A stretch of 64,000 nt of DNA from contig NZ_JALPTB010000034.1 of assembly GCF_023218075.1 (NCBI RefSeq), positions 1-64,000 on the forward strand, written 5' to 3'. This document shows positions 34,589-43,548 of the stretch, piece after piece; positions within the stretch are counted from its first letter, which is position 1; each line of letters starts with the position of its first letter. The translations under genes were made by a program, and so were the position numbers. The notes beneath the pieces are model-generated. The model saw nothing but the letters and a program-made list of their open reading frames with translations. It ran no database searches and had not been told where the DNA came from. Origin of the DNA: Rhodococcus sp. HM1 (GTDB lineage: Bacteria > Actinomycetota > Actinomycetes > Mycobacteriales > Mycobacteriaceae).

Positions 34589-35950
34589 ATGACCGAACGT
34601 ACAACTGTGCCTGCAGACTCCCCTGCAGGCACCCATCCCGGACACTCCCGCGCGGACTCGCGACGCGCGAGCCGCGCCGCATTCGTCGGGACTCTGCTCG
34701 AGTACTACGACTTCAGCCTCTACGCCTCAGCAGCGTCGGTGGTCTTCGCCAGCGTGTTCTTCGCCGGCTCGAGCCCCCTCCTGGGAACGCTCCAGGCGGT
34801 CGGCACATTCGCCGTCGGATTCCTCGTCCGCCCGTTGGGCGGAGTGATCCTCGGCAGCCTCGGCGACCGCCTCGGTCGCAAGCGCATCCTCGTCTTCACC
34901 CTCGTTCTGATGGGTGTCGCCACCCTGCTCGTCGGTCTGCTGCCGAGCTACGCCCAGATCGGCTGGGTCGCACCGGCTCTGCTGGTGTTCCTGCGAATCC
35001 TGCAGGGCATCGGCGCCAGCGGTGAGTACGGCGGTGCGGCCCTGGTCGCCGTCGAGTTCTCACCCGAGAAGCAGAAGGGCCTGATGGGCTCGTTGCCCGG
35101 TATGGGCGCGGCGCTCGGCGGTGTGCTCGGAACGCTCTCGCTGCTCGTGGTGTCGTCGCTGATGTCCCAGGAAAACTTCCTCGCGTGGGGTTGGCGCATC
35201 CCGTTCCTGTGCAGCGTCGTGATCCTCGCCTACGGCCTGTGGCTTCGCCGCAGCCTGCCCGAGACACCCGCCTTCCGTGAGATCGAGGAGAGCGACACAG
35301 TCTCGAAACGTCCGCTCCTCGACGTTATCCGGCAGCAGCCGCGCGCCCTGCTGACCGTGCTCGTGATGACCATCGGCCAGACCGGCATCGGCTACTTCTA
35401 CATCGTGTTCATGGGCACCTTCGGCAAGAACCAACTCGGCTACGGCGGCACCGAAGTCCTCGTCGGTCTCATCGCCGCGCAGCTCACGAACGCCGCTCTG
35501 ATCCCGATGTTCGGCTCCCTGTCGGACCGGGTCGGGCGAGCGCCTGTGATCATGTTCGGCTTCCTCTACAGCGCCGCGTTCGCCTGGATCGGCATCTCGC
35601 TGCTGTCGGGCGTCGGCACTCCCCCGCTGCTGTACTGGGTGGTCATGGCCGCCGGCAACGGCATCGGCGTCGCCGCCATCTTCGGCCCGATGGGCGCATA
35701 CGTCATCGAGCTGTTCCACACCCAGCACGCATACAGCGGGCTCGGTCTCGGCCGTGAGGCCGGCAATGCGCTGGGTGCGGCGGTCGTCCCGGTCATCGCG
35801 GTCGCGCTTGCCTTCGACGACACCACCGTCTGGCTCAGCCTCCTGGTCTGCGTCGTCTCACTGCTCGGCTTCGCGGCCACCTTCCTGTCCCGCAGCCGAC
35901 GGTCCTCGGTCCGCACCCAGGACGACGCCGAGGCCCCGGTGTCGGTGTAA
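34589..35950 (+). CDS. MFS transporter, metabolite:H+ symporter (MHS) type
   Basis: A 453-residue membrane protein with 12 predicted helices. FVGTLLEYYDFSLYASAAS near the start, the GSLGDRLGRKR loop and RILQGIGASGEYGGA are hallmarks of the MHS group, which brings carboxylates such as shikimate, citrate or aromatic acids in with protons. ATG 34589 has GCGAGG 7 nt upstream; the longer frame covers the operator. Controlled by the regulon palindrome, it is a likely uptake system for the pathway substrate or a related acid. Confidence 0.88.
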   Translation: MTERTTVPADSPAGTHPGHSRADSRRASRAAFVGTLLEYYDFSLYASAASVVFASVFFAGSSPLLGTLQAVGTFAVGFLVRPLGGVILGSLGDRLGRKRILVFTLVLMGVATLLVGLLPSYAQIGWVAPALLVFLRILQGIGASGEYGGAALVAVEFSPEKQKGLMGSLPGMGAALGGVLGTLSLLVVSSLMSQENFLAWGWRIPFLCSVVILAYGLWLRRSLPETPAFREIEESDTVSKRPLLDVIRQQPRALLTVLVMTIGQTGIGYFYIVFMGTFGKNQLGYGGTEVLVGLIAAQLTNAALIPMFGSLSDRVGRAPVIMFGFLYSAAFAWIGISLLSGVGTPPLLYWVVMAAGNGIGVAAIFGPMGAYVIELFHTQHAYSGLGLGREAGNALGAAVVPVIAVALAFDDTTVWLSLLVCVVSLLGFAATFLSRSRRSSVRTQDDAEAPVSV

Positions 35951-35967
35951 CGCACGGTTCGAGGCGG

Positions 35968-35992
35968 GGCCCCGGTCGATACGACCGGGGCC
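35968..35992 (+). terminator. Terminator hairpin after the MHS transporter
   Basis: A perfect 11-bp stem (GGCCCCGGTCG and complement) with a 3-base loop, 18 bp past the stop codon. Confidence 0.7.
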
Positions 35993-36049
35993 TGTCCTCG
36001 TTTCGGCGTAGGCTCGCCGGTGCGGCCGGCTCCACGACGACACAAAAGA

Positions 36050-36088
36050 ACTGCGACCCATGCCGATCGAATCGGCATGGGTCGCAGT
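36050..36088 (-). terminator. Rho-independent terminator of the SDR/acyl-CoA synthetase operon
   Basis: A perfect 18-bp stem with a 3-base loop, followed on the minus strand by TCTTTTGTG. It lies 12 bp past the SDR stop. Confidence 0.8.
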
Positions 36089-36099
36089 GTGTTCGAGTT

Positions 36100-36840
36100 T
36101 CAGACGCCTACGGGGCCGCCCCGCCATACCCCGATCTCCTCGCCGGAGACGTCGGCGGCGTTGTCGCTCACCAGGAACGACACGGTCGAGGCGATCGACT
36201 CGGGCGGGATCGACGGCCAGTGCTTCGTCAGTGCTTCCACACCCGCTTCGCCGCCCGACGACACGATGTCGGTCGCGACGAACCCGGGCATCACACAGTT
36301 GACCGTGATGCCCCGCCGCGCCACCTCCTGGGCCATCGTCTTGGCCATGCCCACGAGACCCGCCTTCGCCGCGGAATAGGCGCTCATGCCGGGCGCGGGG
36401 CGACGACCACCCGACGGACTGTTGACGAAAACCACTCGGCCCCAGCCCGCTTCATACATGGCCGGGAGCGCGAAGTGCGTGCAGTAGAACGCCCCGTTGA
36501 GATTCACCGAGACGACCTCGTCGAATTCCTCGGGGCTCTGCTTCCGGGCTGCACCGGCCTTGTTCATCCCCGCGTTGTTGACGAGGACGGTCGGTGCACC
36601 CAACTGCGCGGTCGCGTCGGCGATGAGCCGTTCGGCGTCGGCAGCCTTGGAGATGTCGGCCTGTATCGCCACGGCCCGTCCGCCGTCCGCGACGATCTTC
36701 GCGACGACGTCCTCGGCGTCGCGCGCACTGCGCGAATAGTTGACCGCGACGGCGAATCCGTCGGCGGCGAGGCGTCGCGAGACTGCAGCACCGATACCGC
36801 GACCGCCGCCGGTGACGACGGCAACTCTCTGCGAGTCCAC
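36100..36840 (-). CDS. Short-chain dehydrogenase, FabG-like
   Basis: A 246-residue SDR with TGGGRGIG at residue 10, NNAG, YSAAKAG and the catalytic Ser in VNSPSGG. YSRSARD after strand 2 suggests NADPH. This is the FabG/PhaB-like type and would interconvert 3-oxoacyl and 3-hydroxyacyl thioesters. The start is a GTG a few bases past the stop of the acyl-CoA synthetase gene, so the pair is an operon read from 38.4 kb. Confidence 0.85.
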   Translation of the reverse strand: MDSQRVAVVTGGGRGIGAAVSRRLAADGFAVAVNYSRSARDAEDVVAKIVADGGRAVAIQADISKAADAERLIADATAQLGAPTVLVNNAGMNKAGAARKQSPEEFDEVVSVNLNGAFYCTHFALPAMYEAGWGRVVFVNSPSGGRRPAPGMSAYSAAKAGLVGMAKTMAQEVARRGITVNCVMPGFVATDIVSSGGEAGVEALTKHWPSIPPESIASTVSFLVSDNAADVSGEEIGVWRGGPVGV

Positions 36841-36847
36841 TACTCGA

Positions 36848-38371
36848 TCACCGGACCTTCTCGTAGTTGTCGGGCACGTCCGCGAAGGTATCGCGCAGCT
36901 CTCGCTTGGCGATCTTCCCGCTGGCCATCCGGGGCAGCGGTTCGTCCAGGAACACGACGTAGCGCGGCACCTTGTAGTCGGCCAGCCGGTCGTTGCAGAA
37001 GTCCACGACCTCGGATTCCTTCATCTCCGTGGTGGCCCTGACCAGCGCGGCCGGCGTCTCACCGAACTTGGCGTCGGGAACGCTGATCACGGCGACCTCT
37101 TCGACGCCGGGGATCTGGTTGATGACGGACTCGATCTCGGCGGGCGAGATGTTCAGGCCACCGGAGATGATCATGTCCTTGAGACGATCGACGTACGTGA
37201 GGTAGCCGTTCTCGTCGAGCTTGCCGAGATCGCCGGTCTGGAGCCAGCCGTCGACGAGGGCGGCGCGGGTGGCCTCCTCGTTGCGCCAGTACCCCGGCAT
37301 CATGCCCGGCCCGCGCAGCAGGATCTGCCCGGTTTCGTTGGGCTGGAGGTCGTTTCCTTCGGCGTCGACGACCCGGATCTTCGTGAAGATCCCGCCCCAG
37401 CCGCACTTGTCGGGATGCTCGGCAGCCTCCTCTCGGGGCATCGCCGTCGCCGAACCGCCGATCTCGGTCTGACCGTAGATCTGCCGCAGCGCCACTCCCT
37501 GCTCCTGCCACTTGCCGAGCAGGTCGACCGGGACGCGGGCGCCACCGACGTGCGCGGTGATCATGTGACTCAGGTCGGCCTCGGCGAATCCGGGCACCTT
37601 CGCGATCTGCTCGAACAGGATGGGCGGCCCGGTGAGGGTGTTGGCCTTGTCCTCGGACAACACCTTCAGCGCCTTCGCCGGATCGAATCCGGGCTGCAGG
37701 AACAGGGTTCCGCCCTGCAGGACGACGCGCGAAATGCCCCAGATGATCCCGGCGGCGGTGAAGAGCGGCAGCACCAGCAGCGGCCGCAGGCCGTTGGGCT
37801 GGATGGGCTCCATGAGCGACCACTCGTGCATCTCGCCGGCGATCGTGGCGTGGGTGAAGATCACGCCCTTGGGTCGTCCGGTGGTGCCGCTGGTGAACAC
37901 GATGGCGGTGGGGGTATCGAGATCGACGACCGGCGTGCGGTACCGCTCGTGTCCACCCCCGCGCAACGGGCGAACATCCTTCTCGAACACCGCGATCGAG
38001 AACGTGTTGCGCGCCTGCTGCACCTCTTCGAGGCGAGGAAGCAGCGCTTCGTCGCAGTAGACGACAGTGGGCTCGCAGTCCTCCACGAGGGTGGTGAGCT
38101 CACCCGCCAGCATGCGCTGGTTGAACCCCACCGAGATGGCACCGACCTTCATCGCGCCGAGCGACGCCACGGCCCACTCGAGGCTGTTGACGCCGAGGAA
38201 ACTCACCCGATCGCCGGGGACTACGCCGCGGGACGCGAGGTCGTGCGCGACCCCGTCCGCCCAGGTGGACAATTCCGCGTAGGTGACGACGTCGCCGTCG
38301 AAGTCGATCGCCGCCAGATCCGGCTTCGACCGAGCCCAGTAGGTCAAAGCATCTACCACGGTGCCGCTCAT
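36848..38371 (-). CDS. Acyl-CoA synthetase (AMP-forming ligase) 2
   Basis: A 507-residue ANL-family enzyme: phosphate loop TSGTTGRPKG near residue 163, YGQTEIGG, TGDLG, VDRLKDMIISGG and the C-terminal MASGKIAK lysine. It activates a carboxylic acid to its CoA thioester. The ATG has GGAGG 5 nt upstream, and the regulon palindrome lies about 70 bp before it. Paralogous to the synthetase at 8950-10467 along its whole length, it probably activates a chemically similar acid within the CTA-N7-TAG regulon. Confidence 0.9.
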   Translation of the reverse strand: MSGTVVDALTYWARSKPDLAAIDFDGDVVTYAELSTWADGVAHDLASRGVVPGDRVSFLGVNSLEWAVASLGAMKVGAISVGFNQRMLAGELTTLVEDCEPTVVYCDEALLPRLEEVQQARNTFSIAVFEKDVRPLRGGGHERYRTPVVDLDTPTAIVFTSGTTGRPKGVIFTHATIAGEMHEWSLMEPIQPNGLRPLLVLPLFTAAGIIWGISRVVLQGGTLFLQPGFDPAKALKVLSEDKANTLTGPPILFEQIAKVPGFAEADLSHMITAHVGGARVPVDLLGKWQEQGVALRQIYGQTEIGGSATAMPREEAAEHPDKCGWGGIFTKIRVVDAEGNDLQPNETGQILLRGPGMMPGYWRNEEATRAALVDGWLQTGDLGKLDENGYLTYVDRLKDMIISGGLNISPAEIESVINQIPGVEEVAVISVPDAKFGETPAALVRATTEMKESEVVDFCNDRLADYKVPRYVVFLDEPLPRMASGKIAKRELRDTFADVPDNYEKVR

Positions 38372-38438
38372 GCAAACCTCCAAGATGTATGCGTCGATCG
38401 CGGGACCCGACCCGGTGAGACGTAGGTCACATCCGCGC

Positions 38439-38462
38439 GTTAAATCTAATGTTTGTTGTTTA
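38439..38462. promoter_or_regulatory. Regulon palindrome upstream of acyl-CoA synthetase 2
   Basis: TTAAATCTA, seven bases, TTGTTTATT: exact left arm, right arm with TTG in place of TAG. It lies in the 103-bp gap after the FprB gene. Confidence 0.5.
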
Positions 38463-38474
38463 TTGGGGCAAGTC

Positions 38475-40094
38475 TCACCTGCCGCCCGGACCGCCCGCCA
38501 CCGAGAGCATCGACTCGACGTCGACCAGCTTCTGCCGGGCACGGCCGAGCCGTCGCCCCTCGACGCGTTCGTGCCGGTCGATGCGCCTCCAGCCGTCGAC
38601 TTCGATGGCCGTCGGGCAACGGCTCTCGACCAGCGACGCCAGCTCGTCACGTGCCCGGCTCGGCCGAGGAAGCAGCGCACGCGAGTGATCGGCGACCACA
38701 GCCTCGACCGTTTCCGCGGCACAGTACCGGTTGGTGCCGATGACCCCCGTCGGACCCCGTTTGATCCAGCCGGCGACGTACAGGCCCGGCACCGGACGGT
38801 CGCCGGCCGGATCGATCACCCGACCGGCGACGTTGGGCACCGTCCCGCGCTCGTCGTCGAACGGAAGACCCGGAAGCGGGCGGCCACGGTAGCCCACGGC
38901 ACGCACCACCAGCGAGGCCTCGAGGTCGGCCTCGGTCCCCTCCCGTCCGTACGGCGCGATCCGGATGCCCTCGACGCCGTCGCCGCCGAGAATCTCGACC
39001 GGCGCTCCGTGGAATCGCAGCGTGATCCGCCGGCGGCCCTGCCGCGGAACCCGTCGCGCATACTCCGCGATCGTCCGAAGCTTGACCGACGCGCCCTCGG
39101 GTGCCTCGTACCCTCCGTGCACGGTGACGTCGACCTCCGGCAGCGACCCCAGCGCGAGCAGCTCGGGGGTCGTGAACGCCGCGTGTTCGGGACCGCGGCG
39201 ACCGAGCACCACCACTTCCTCGATCGCGCTGTGCCGCAGCGCTTCCAGTGCGTGCTCGGCGATGTCACCCGGCACGAGGCGTTCCGGATCGCGTGCCAGG
39301 ATGCGCGCCACGTCCAGCGCGACGTTGCCGTTGCCGACCACGACGGCCCGGCGTCCCGACAGGTCGAACGTGCGGTCTGCGTGGTCCGGATGCCCGTTGT
39401 ACCAGGCGACGAATTCCCGTGCGGCCACACTGCCCGGCAGGTCCTCGCCCGGAATTCCGAGCTTCCGGTCGCCGGACGCTCCGCTCGCGTGGATCACCGC
39501 ATGGTGATGGTCGAGCAATTCGTCGACGCCGATGTCGCGGCCGATCTCCACACCGAAGAAGGCGTGGAACCCGGTGCGGCCGGCGGTACGGGCGAACACC
39601 CGCTCCACCGCCTTCGTCGTCTGGTGGTCCGGGGCCACCCCGTAGCGGACGAGCCCGCCGGCAACGGGGAGCCGTTCGAACATGGAGACCTCGACGTCGA
39701 CGTCGCGCCGCTTCAGCAGCTCCTCGGCCGCGTAGAAGGCCGAGGGTCCGGACCCCACGATCGCCACCCGCAGCGGACCCGGCCGGTCGGTTGCGGTGGC
39801 GGGTTCCGCCGGCACCTCTCGGGGGCCGGACGCGGTCGGGTTGTCCGCGAAGTACGAGGCATTGAGTTCCCGGTAGATCTCGGTCTCGGCCGTGAGGTCA
39901 CTGTCGGGAACGATCGCGTCCACCGGGCACACGTCGGCACAGGCGCCGCAGTCGATGCAGGCATCGGGGTCGATGTAGAGCATCTCGGTGCGGGCGTACT
40001 GCGCTTCGTCGGGGGTCGGGTGGATGCAGTTCACCGGGCACACCGCGACACACGTCGCGTCGTTGCAGCAGGATTGGGTCACTACGTATGTCAT
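38475..40094 (-). CDS. fprB: FprB-type ferredoxin / ferredoxin-NADP reductase (second copy)
   Basis: A 539-residue fusion protein: an N-terminal double-cluster ferredoxin (CC..C...C and CIDCGACADVC), then FAD (GSGPSAFYAAEELL) and NADP (GNGNVALDVAR) motifs. It is the paralogue of the protein at 538-2181. ATG 40094 overlaps the stop of the 3-hydroxyacyl-CoA dehydrogenase gene (ATGA), so it is the last gene of a four-gene coupled operon headed by two molybdopterin oxidoreductases. In that context it most likely exchanges electrons between NADP(H) and the molybdo-enzymes, either directly or through its ferredoxin domain. That link is inference from gene order. Confidence 0.9.
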   Translation of the reverse strand: MTYVVTQSCCNDATCVAVCPVNCIHPTPDEAQYARTEMLYIDPDACIDCGACADVCPVDAIVPDSDLTAETEIYRELNASYFADNPTASGPREVPAEPATATDRPGPLRVAIVGSGPSAFYAAEELLKRRDVDVEVSMFERLPVAGGLVRYGVAPDHQTTKAVERVFARTAGRTGFHAFFGVEIGRDIGVDELLDHHHAVIHASGASGDRKLGIPGEDLPGSVAAREFVAWYNGHPDHADRTFDLSGRRAVVVGNGNVALDVARILARDPERLVPGDIAEHALEALRHSAIEEVVVLGRRGPEHAAFTTPELLALGSLPEVDVTVHGGYEAPEGASVKLRTIAEYARRVPRQGRRRITLRFHGAPVEILGGDGVEGIRIAPYGREGTEADLEASLVVRAVGYRGRPLPGLPFDDERGTVPNVAGRVIDPAGDRPVPGLYVAGWIKRGPTGVIGTNRYCAAETVEAVVADHSRALLPRPSRARDELASLVESRCPTAIEVDGWRRIDRHERVEGRRLGRARQKLVDVESMLSVAGGPGGR

Positions 40095-41323
40095 GGCCAC
40101 TCCGGTTGTTCGTTGAATTGCGGACCCGGCTCGGGCGGGAGGAAACGGTCGCCGTAGCGATCGGCGAGTTCGTGCGCGCGGGCCGTGAACCCGTCGACGC
40201 CCCCTGGATAGGCGCGGGCGAACGAGACGACCCCGCCCGTGTGTGCGGGAAACCCGATGCCGAGCACCGAACCGCTGTCCGCGTCGGCGGCGGAAGCGAC
40301 GACACCCTCGGCGAGACACCGCAACGCTTCGACGACCTCGACGAAGAGCAACCGGTCGCACATGTCGTCGATCGAGATCTGCTTCACCGGACCGAACGAC
40401 TCGCGAAGACCGGGCCACAACCCGATGCGCGCGCCGTCGGCGTCGTAGTCGTAGAACCCGCGGCCCACCGATCTGCCGCCGCGGTCGTGGTCGTCGATCA
40501 TGCGTGCCCGGACCCGGTCCGCACGGGTGCCGTGCCATGTGCCGCCCGCGTCCTCGACGGCGATCCGGTTCTCGCGCTGCACGTCCCGGTTGAGCGTCAG
40601 CGAGATCTCGTCGAGCAGTTGCAGCGGTGGGACCGGGTATCCGGCGTCGGTCGCCGCGCGTTCGACGACGCCCGGATCGATTCCTTCCCCGACCGCGATC
40701 ATCGCCTCGTCGAGGTAGCGTTCCATCACCCGGCTGGTGAAAAATCCCCGGCTGTCGCGCACCACGATGGGTGTCTTCCCCAGCTGCCGCGCGTAGGCCA
40801 GCGCGCTGGCGAGGGCGCTCTCGGCGGTGCGCGCGCCGACCACGGTTTCCACCAGGGCCATCCGGTCGACCGGGGAGAAGAAGTGCATCCCCACGAAACG
40901 CTCCGGGCGCGCCAGCGCCGACCCGATGGTGGTGATCGGCAGGGTCGAGGTCGTAGAGGCGAGCACGACGTCCGGCGCGGTGACCGATTCGACCGCCCGC
41001 AGGACCTGCTGTTTGACCGCGACGTTCTCGGCGACCGCTTCGACGACGAGCGCCGCCTGCGCCAGATCCTCGGCGCGTGCGGTGGGCCGGATGCGGTCGA
41101 GCAGTGCCTGCGACACGGCTTCGCTCGTCGTGCCCGCACGGAGGGCACGTTCTTCCCGTCGCGTGGCATACGACTTGCCCCTGCGTGCGCCGTCGTGCGT
41201 CCGCGCGAACAGGACCACGTCGGCTCCCGCCCTCGCGCACGTGTAGGCAAGGGCGGCCCCGATCATCCCCGCCCCGACGACTCCGATCGTGGTGCCCGCC
41301 AGGGTCCCCGGCTCCGCGGTCAT
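40091..41323 (-). CDS. 3-hydroxyacyl-CoA dehydrogenase (stand-alone)
   Basis: A 410-residue protein matching the dehydrogenase half of FadB. The NAD motif GVVGAGMIGAALAYTCARAG lies at the start, the HFFSPVDRMALVE active-site stretch near 150, and two C-terminal 3HCDH helical domains follow. It oxidises a 3-hydroxyacyl-CoA to the 3-oxo form with NAD. ATG 41323 overlaps the stop of the molybdopterin gene upstream and its own stop overlaps the FprB start. The coupling of a beta-oxidation enzyme to molybdopterin oxidoreductases is unusual. Confidence 0.9.
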   Translation of the reverse strand: MTAEPGTLAGTTIGVVGAGMIGAALAYTCARAGADVVLFARTHDGARRGKSYATRREERALRAGTTSEAVSQALLDRIRPTARAEDLAQAALVVEAVAENVAVKQQVLRAVESVTAPDVVLASTTSTLPITTIGSALARPERFVGMHFFSPVDRMALVETVVGARTAESALASALAYARQLGKTPIVVRDSRGFFTSRVMERYLDEAMIAVGEGIDPGVVERAATDAGYPVPPLQLLDEISLTLNRDVQRENRIAVEDAGGTWHGTRADRVRARMIDDHDRGGRSVGRGFYDYDADGARIGLWPGLRESFGPVKQISIDDMCDRLLFVEVVEALRCLAEGVVASAADADSGSVLGIGFPAHTGGVVSFARAYPGGVDGFTARAHELADRYGDRFLPPEPGPQFNEQPEWP

Positions 41324-43548
41324 GCCGGCACGCTCTCGATGCGGGCGACGTCGACGGCGAATCCGTTGAAGATCGGGGTACCCGTCAACGGCTCGACCAC
41401 CATGTCGTCGACCAGGGCGTTGACGTTGGCGCCGGGCGCCGCGGCCGAGCGGGTGGTGCGCAGCCCCGCACCGTCGTGTCCCCACCCGTGCGGGTGACTG
41501 ACCACGCCCTGCCGCATCGAGTCGGTGACGTGCAGTTCCGCGACGATCGATGCGGTCTTCGACGTGACGCGCACCGTATCGCCGTCGACGAGGTCGCGCG
41601 CCGCCGCGTCGACCGGGCTCATGAACAGGGCGCACTGCCCCGAATCCGGTTGGGGCAGCGCATTGTGCAGCCAGGAGTTCATGCCGCGGCGCTGACGCCG
41701 GTTGATGAGGACCAGGTCGGGGACGGGTTGCTCGAGCGCATCGCGCAGGCGGGACAGATCGGCCACCAACTCGTCCGGGGCAAGGTCGATCCGGCCGTTC
41801 GGCGTCCGCAACACCTCGGGTACCCGCGGTTCCAGAGGCCCGTAGTCGACGCCGTTGGGGTTGCGCTCGAGCAGTTCGAGGGTCAGGCCGCCGGGCACGG
41901 CGCCGAACCGGTCACCGTACGGGCCGCTGCGCAGCCGCAGATCGAGCAGCCGTTCGGGGCCGGTGCGATCGCCGGTGGCCCGGACCACGTCGTCGAGATC
42001 GCGGCCGGCGAGTCTCGCGGCGCGTCGGATCGCGGTGGCGGCGACCTCCTCGTCGAGCTCGGCGATCGGGCGGTCGGGTTCGCCCCTCACGATTGCCGTG
42101 AGCCGCAACAGAATCTGCCATTCGGGCATCTGTCCCGGGCCGGGCTCGAGCAGAGGCGCCGAATAGCGGGCCACGTTGCGCACCTGGAAGTGAGTGATCG
42201 CAAGGTCGTGGTGTCCGCGGGTGGTCAGCGGCGGGGGCGGCAGGATGACATCGGCGTGCCGGGTCGTCTCGTTGAGATAGCCGTCGATGCACACCATGAA
42301 GTCGAGGTCGGCCAGCGCAGCCTCGACGGCTCGGCTGTTCGGGAGTGACCGGGCCGGGTTGCCGGAGATCGTGATCAGGCCGCGCACCTGTCCCGGCCCG
42401 GGGGTGAGGATCTCCTCGGCGAAACACACCGCGGGAATCTCCCCCATCGCCTCCGGCATGCCGCGCACTCGCGATCGCCATCGATCGAAGACACGTGGTG
42501 CCTTCGGGTTTGCGGGCCACGTGGTGGGTCCGCCGGCGGGCGGGACCGGGAACATCGCTCCGCCCGGCCGATCGAGATTGCCCGTCACGACGTTGAGAAC
42601 TTCGATCATCCAGTTCGCGATACTGCCGAACTCCTGTGTGCACGAACCCATTCGGGAATGCGCAACGGCGGCGTCCGCAGCCGCGAACTCGCGGGCGACC
42701 CGGCGGATCTCGTCGGCGTCGAGTCCGCAGATTCCCGCGACCGCTTCGGGGGTGAAGGGCTCGGCGAGACGGAGGACGTCGTCGATGCCGTCGGTGTATT
42801 CGCTCAGGCGGCCGGGAGCGGCGAGACCTTCCGCGGCGATCACCGACACGAGCGCGAGCAGGAAGAAGGCGTCGGTTCCGGGCCGGATGGCAAGGTGGCG
42901 GTCGGCGATCTCCGCCGTGCGGGTGCGTGCCGGATCGACCACCACCAGCGTGCCGCCGCGCGCACGCAAGGCGTCGAGCCGCTTGCCGATGCCGGGCGCT
43001 GTGATCGTACTTCCGTTCGATACAAGCGGATTCGAACCGAGGATCAACAGGTAGGACGTGTGGTCGATGTCGGGGACCGGCATCCCCAGTCCGGTTCCGT
43101 AGAGCAGCATGTTCGCGTAGTTCTTCGGCAGGGTGTCGATGCTCGCGGGCGAGTAGACGTTGCGGGTGCCGATGGCAGCGATCAGCGGGTGCGCGTACAG
43201 CGACGGGTCGAGGTGGTGGGCGGCAGGGTTGCCCGAGTACACGGCACAGCTGTTCGGGTCCGCCGCGATGATCGGAGGCAGTCGTCGGCCGATCTCGGCG
43301 AAGGCTTCGTCCCACGTCGCCTCGCGGAAGCCGTCCCCGTCGCGGATCAGGGGCGTACGGATGACGTCGGGGTCGTTCTCCAGCCGCGCGAGGCCCAGTC
43401 CCTTGGCGCAACTGTGTCCGGCGCTGAACACGTCGTCGGGGTTGGACGTCACCGACGTCACGGTGCGTCCGTCCAGTTCGAACAGCAATCCGCACGTGGC
43501 TTCGCACAACGGGCAGATGCGTACCCCGACGGTCTTGTCAGCGAGCAC
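41320..43548 (-). CDS. Molybdopterin oxidoreductase 2
   Basis: A 742-residue Mo/W-bis-MGD protein with [4Fe-4S] ligands Cys12, Cys15, Cys19 and Cys47, LILGSNPLVSNG in the central domain and the C-terminal cofactor barrel (SWLHNALPQPDSG, HPHGWGHDG). The segment aligned by eye with the FDH/NapA IDxxARxC motif reads SIDTLPKNYAN, with Tyr at the ligand position. GTG 43548 has GAGG about 9 nt upstream and overlaps the preceding gene by 11 bp; GTG 43563 is possible. There is no Tat signal. It is related to the two other molybdopterin proteins in this window, but the substrate is unknown. Confidence 0.83.
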   Translation of the reverse strand: MLADKTVGVRICPLCEATCGLLFELDGRTVTSVTSNPDDVFSAGHSCAKGLGLARLENDPDVIRTPLIRDGDGFREATWDEAFAEIGRRLPPIIAADPNSCAVYSGNPAAHHLDPSLYAHPLIAAIGTRNVYSPASIDTLPKNYANMLLYGTGLGMPVPDIDHTSYLLILGSNPLVSNGSTITAPGIGKRLDALRARGGTLVVVDPARTRTAEIADRHLAIRPGTDAFFLLALVSVIAAEGLAAPGRLSEYTDGIDDVLRLAEPFTPEAVAGICGLDADEIRRVAREFAAADAAVAHSRMGSCTQEFGSIANWMIEVLNVVTGNLDRPGGAMFPVPPAGGPTTWPANPKAPRVFDRWRSRVRGMPEAMGEIPAVCFAEEILTPGPGQVRGLITISGNPARSLPNSRAVEAALADLDFMVCIDGYLNETTRHADVILPPPPLTTRGHHDLAITHFQVRNVARYSAPLLEPGPGQMPEWQILLRLTAIVRGEPDRPIAELDEEVAATAIRRAARLAGRDLDDVVRATGDRTGPERLLDLRLRSGPYGDRFGAVPGGLTLELLERNPNGVDYGPLEPRVPEVLRTPNGRIDLAPDELVADLSRLRDALEQPVPDLVLINRRQRRGMNSWLHNALPQPDSGQCALFMSPVDAAARDLVDGDTVRVTSKTASIVAELHVTDSMRQGVVSHPHGWGHDGAGLRTTRSAAAPGANVNALVDDMVVEPLTGTPIFNGFAVDVARIESVPA

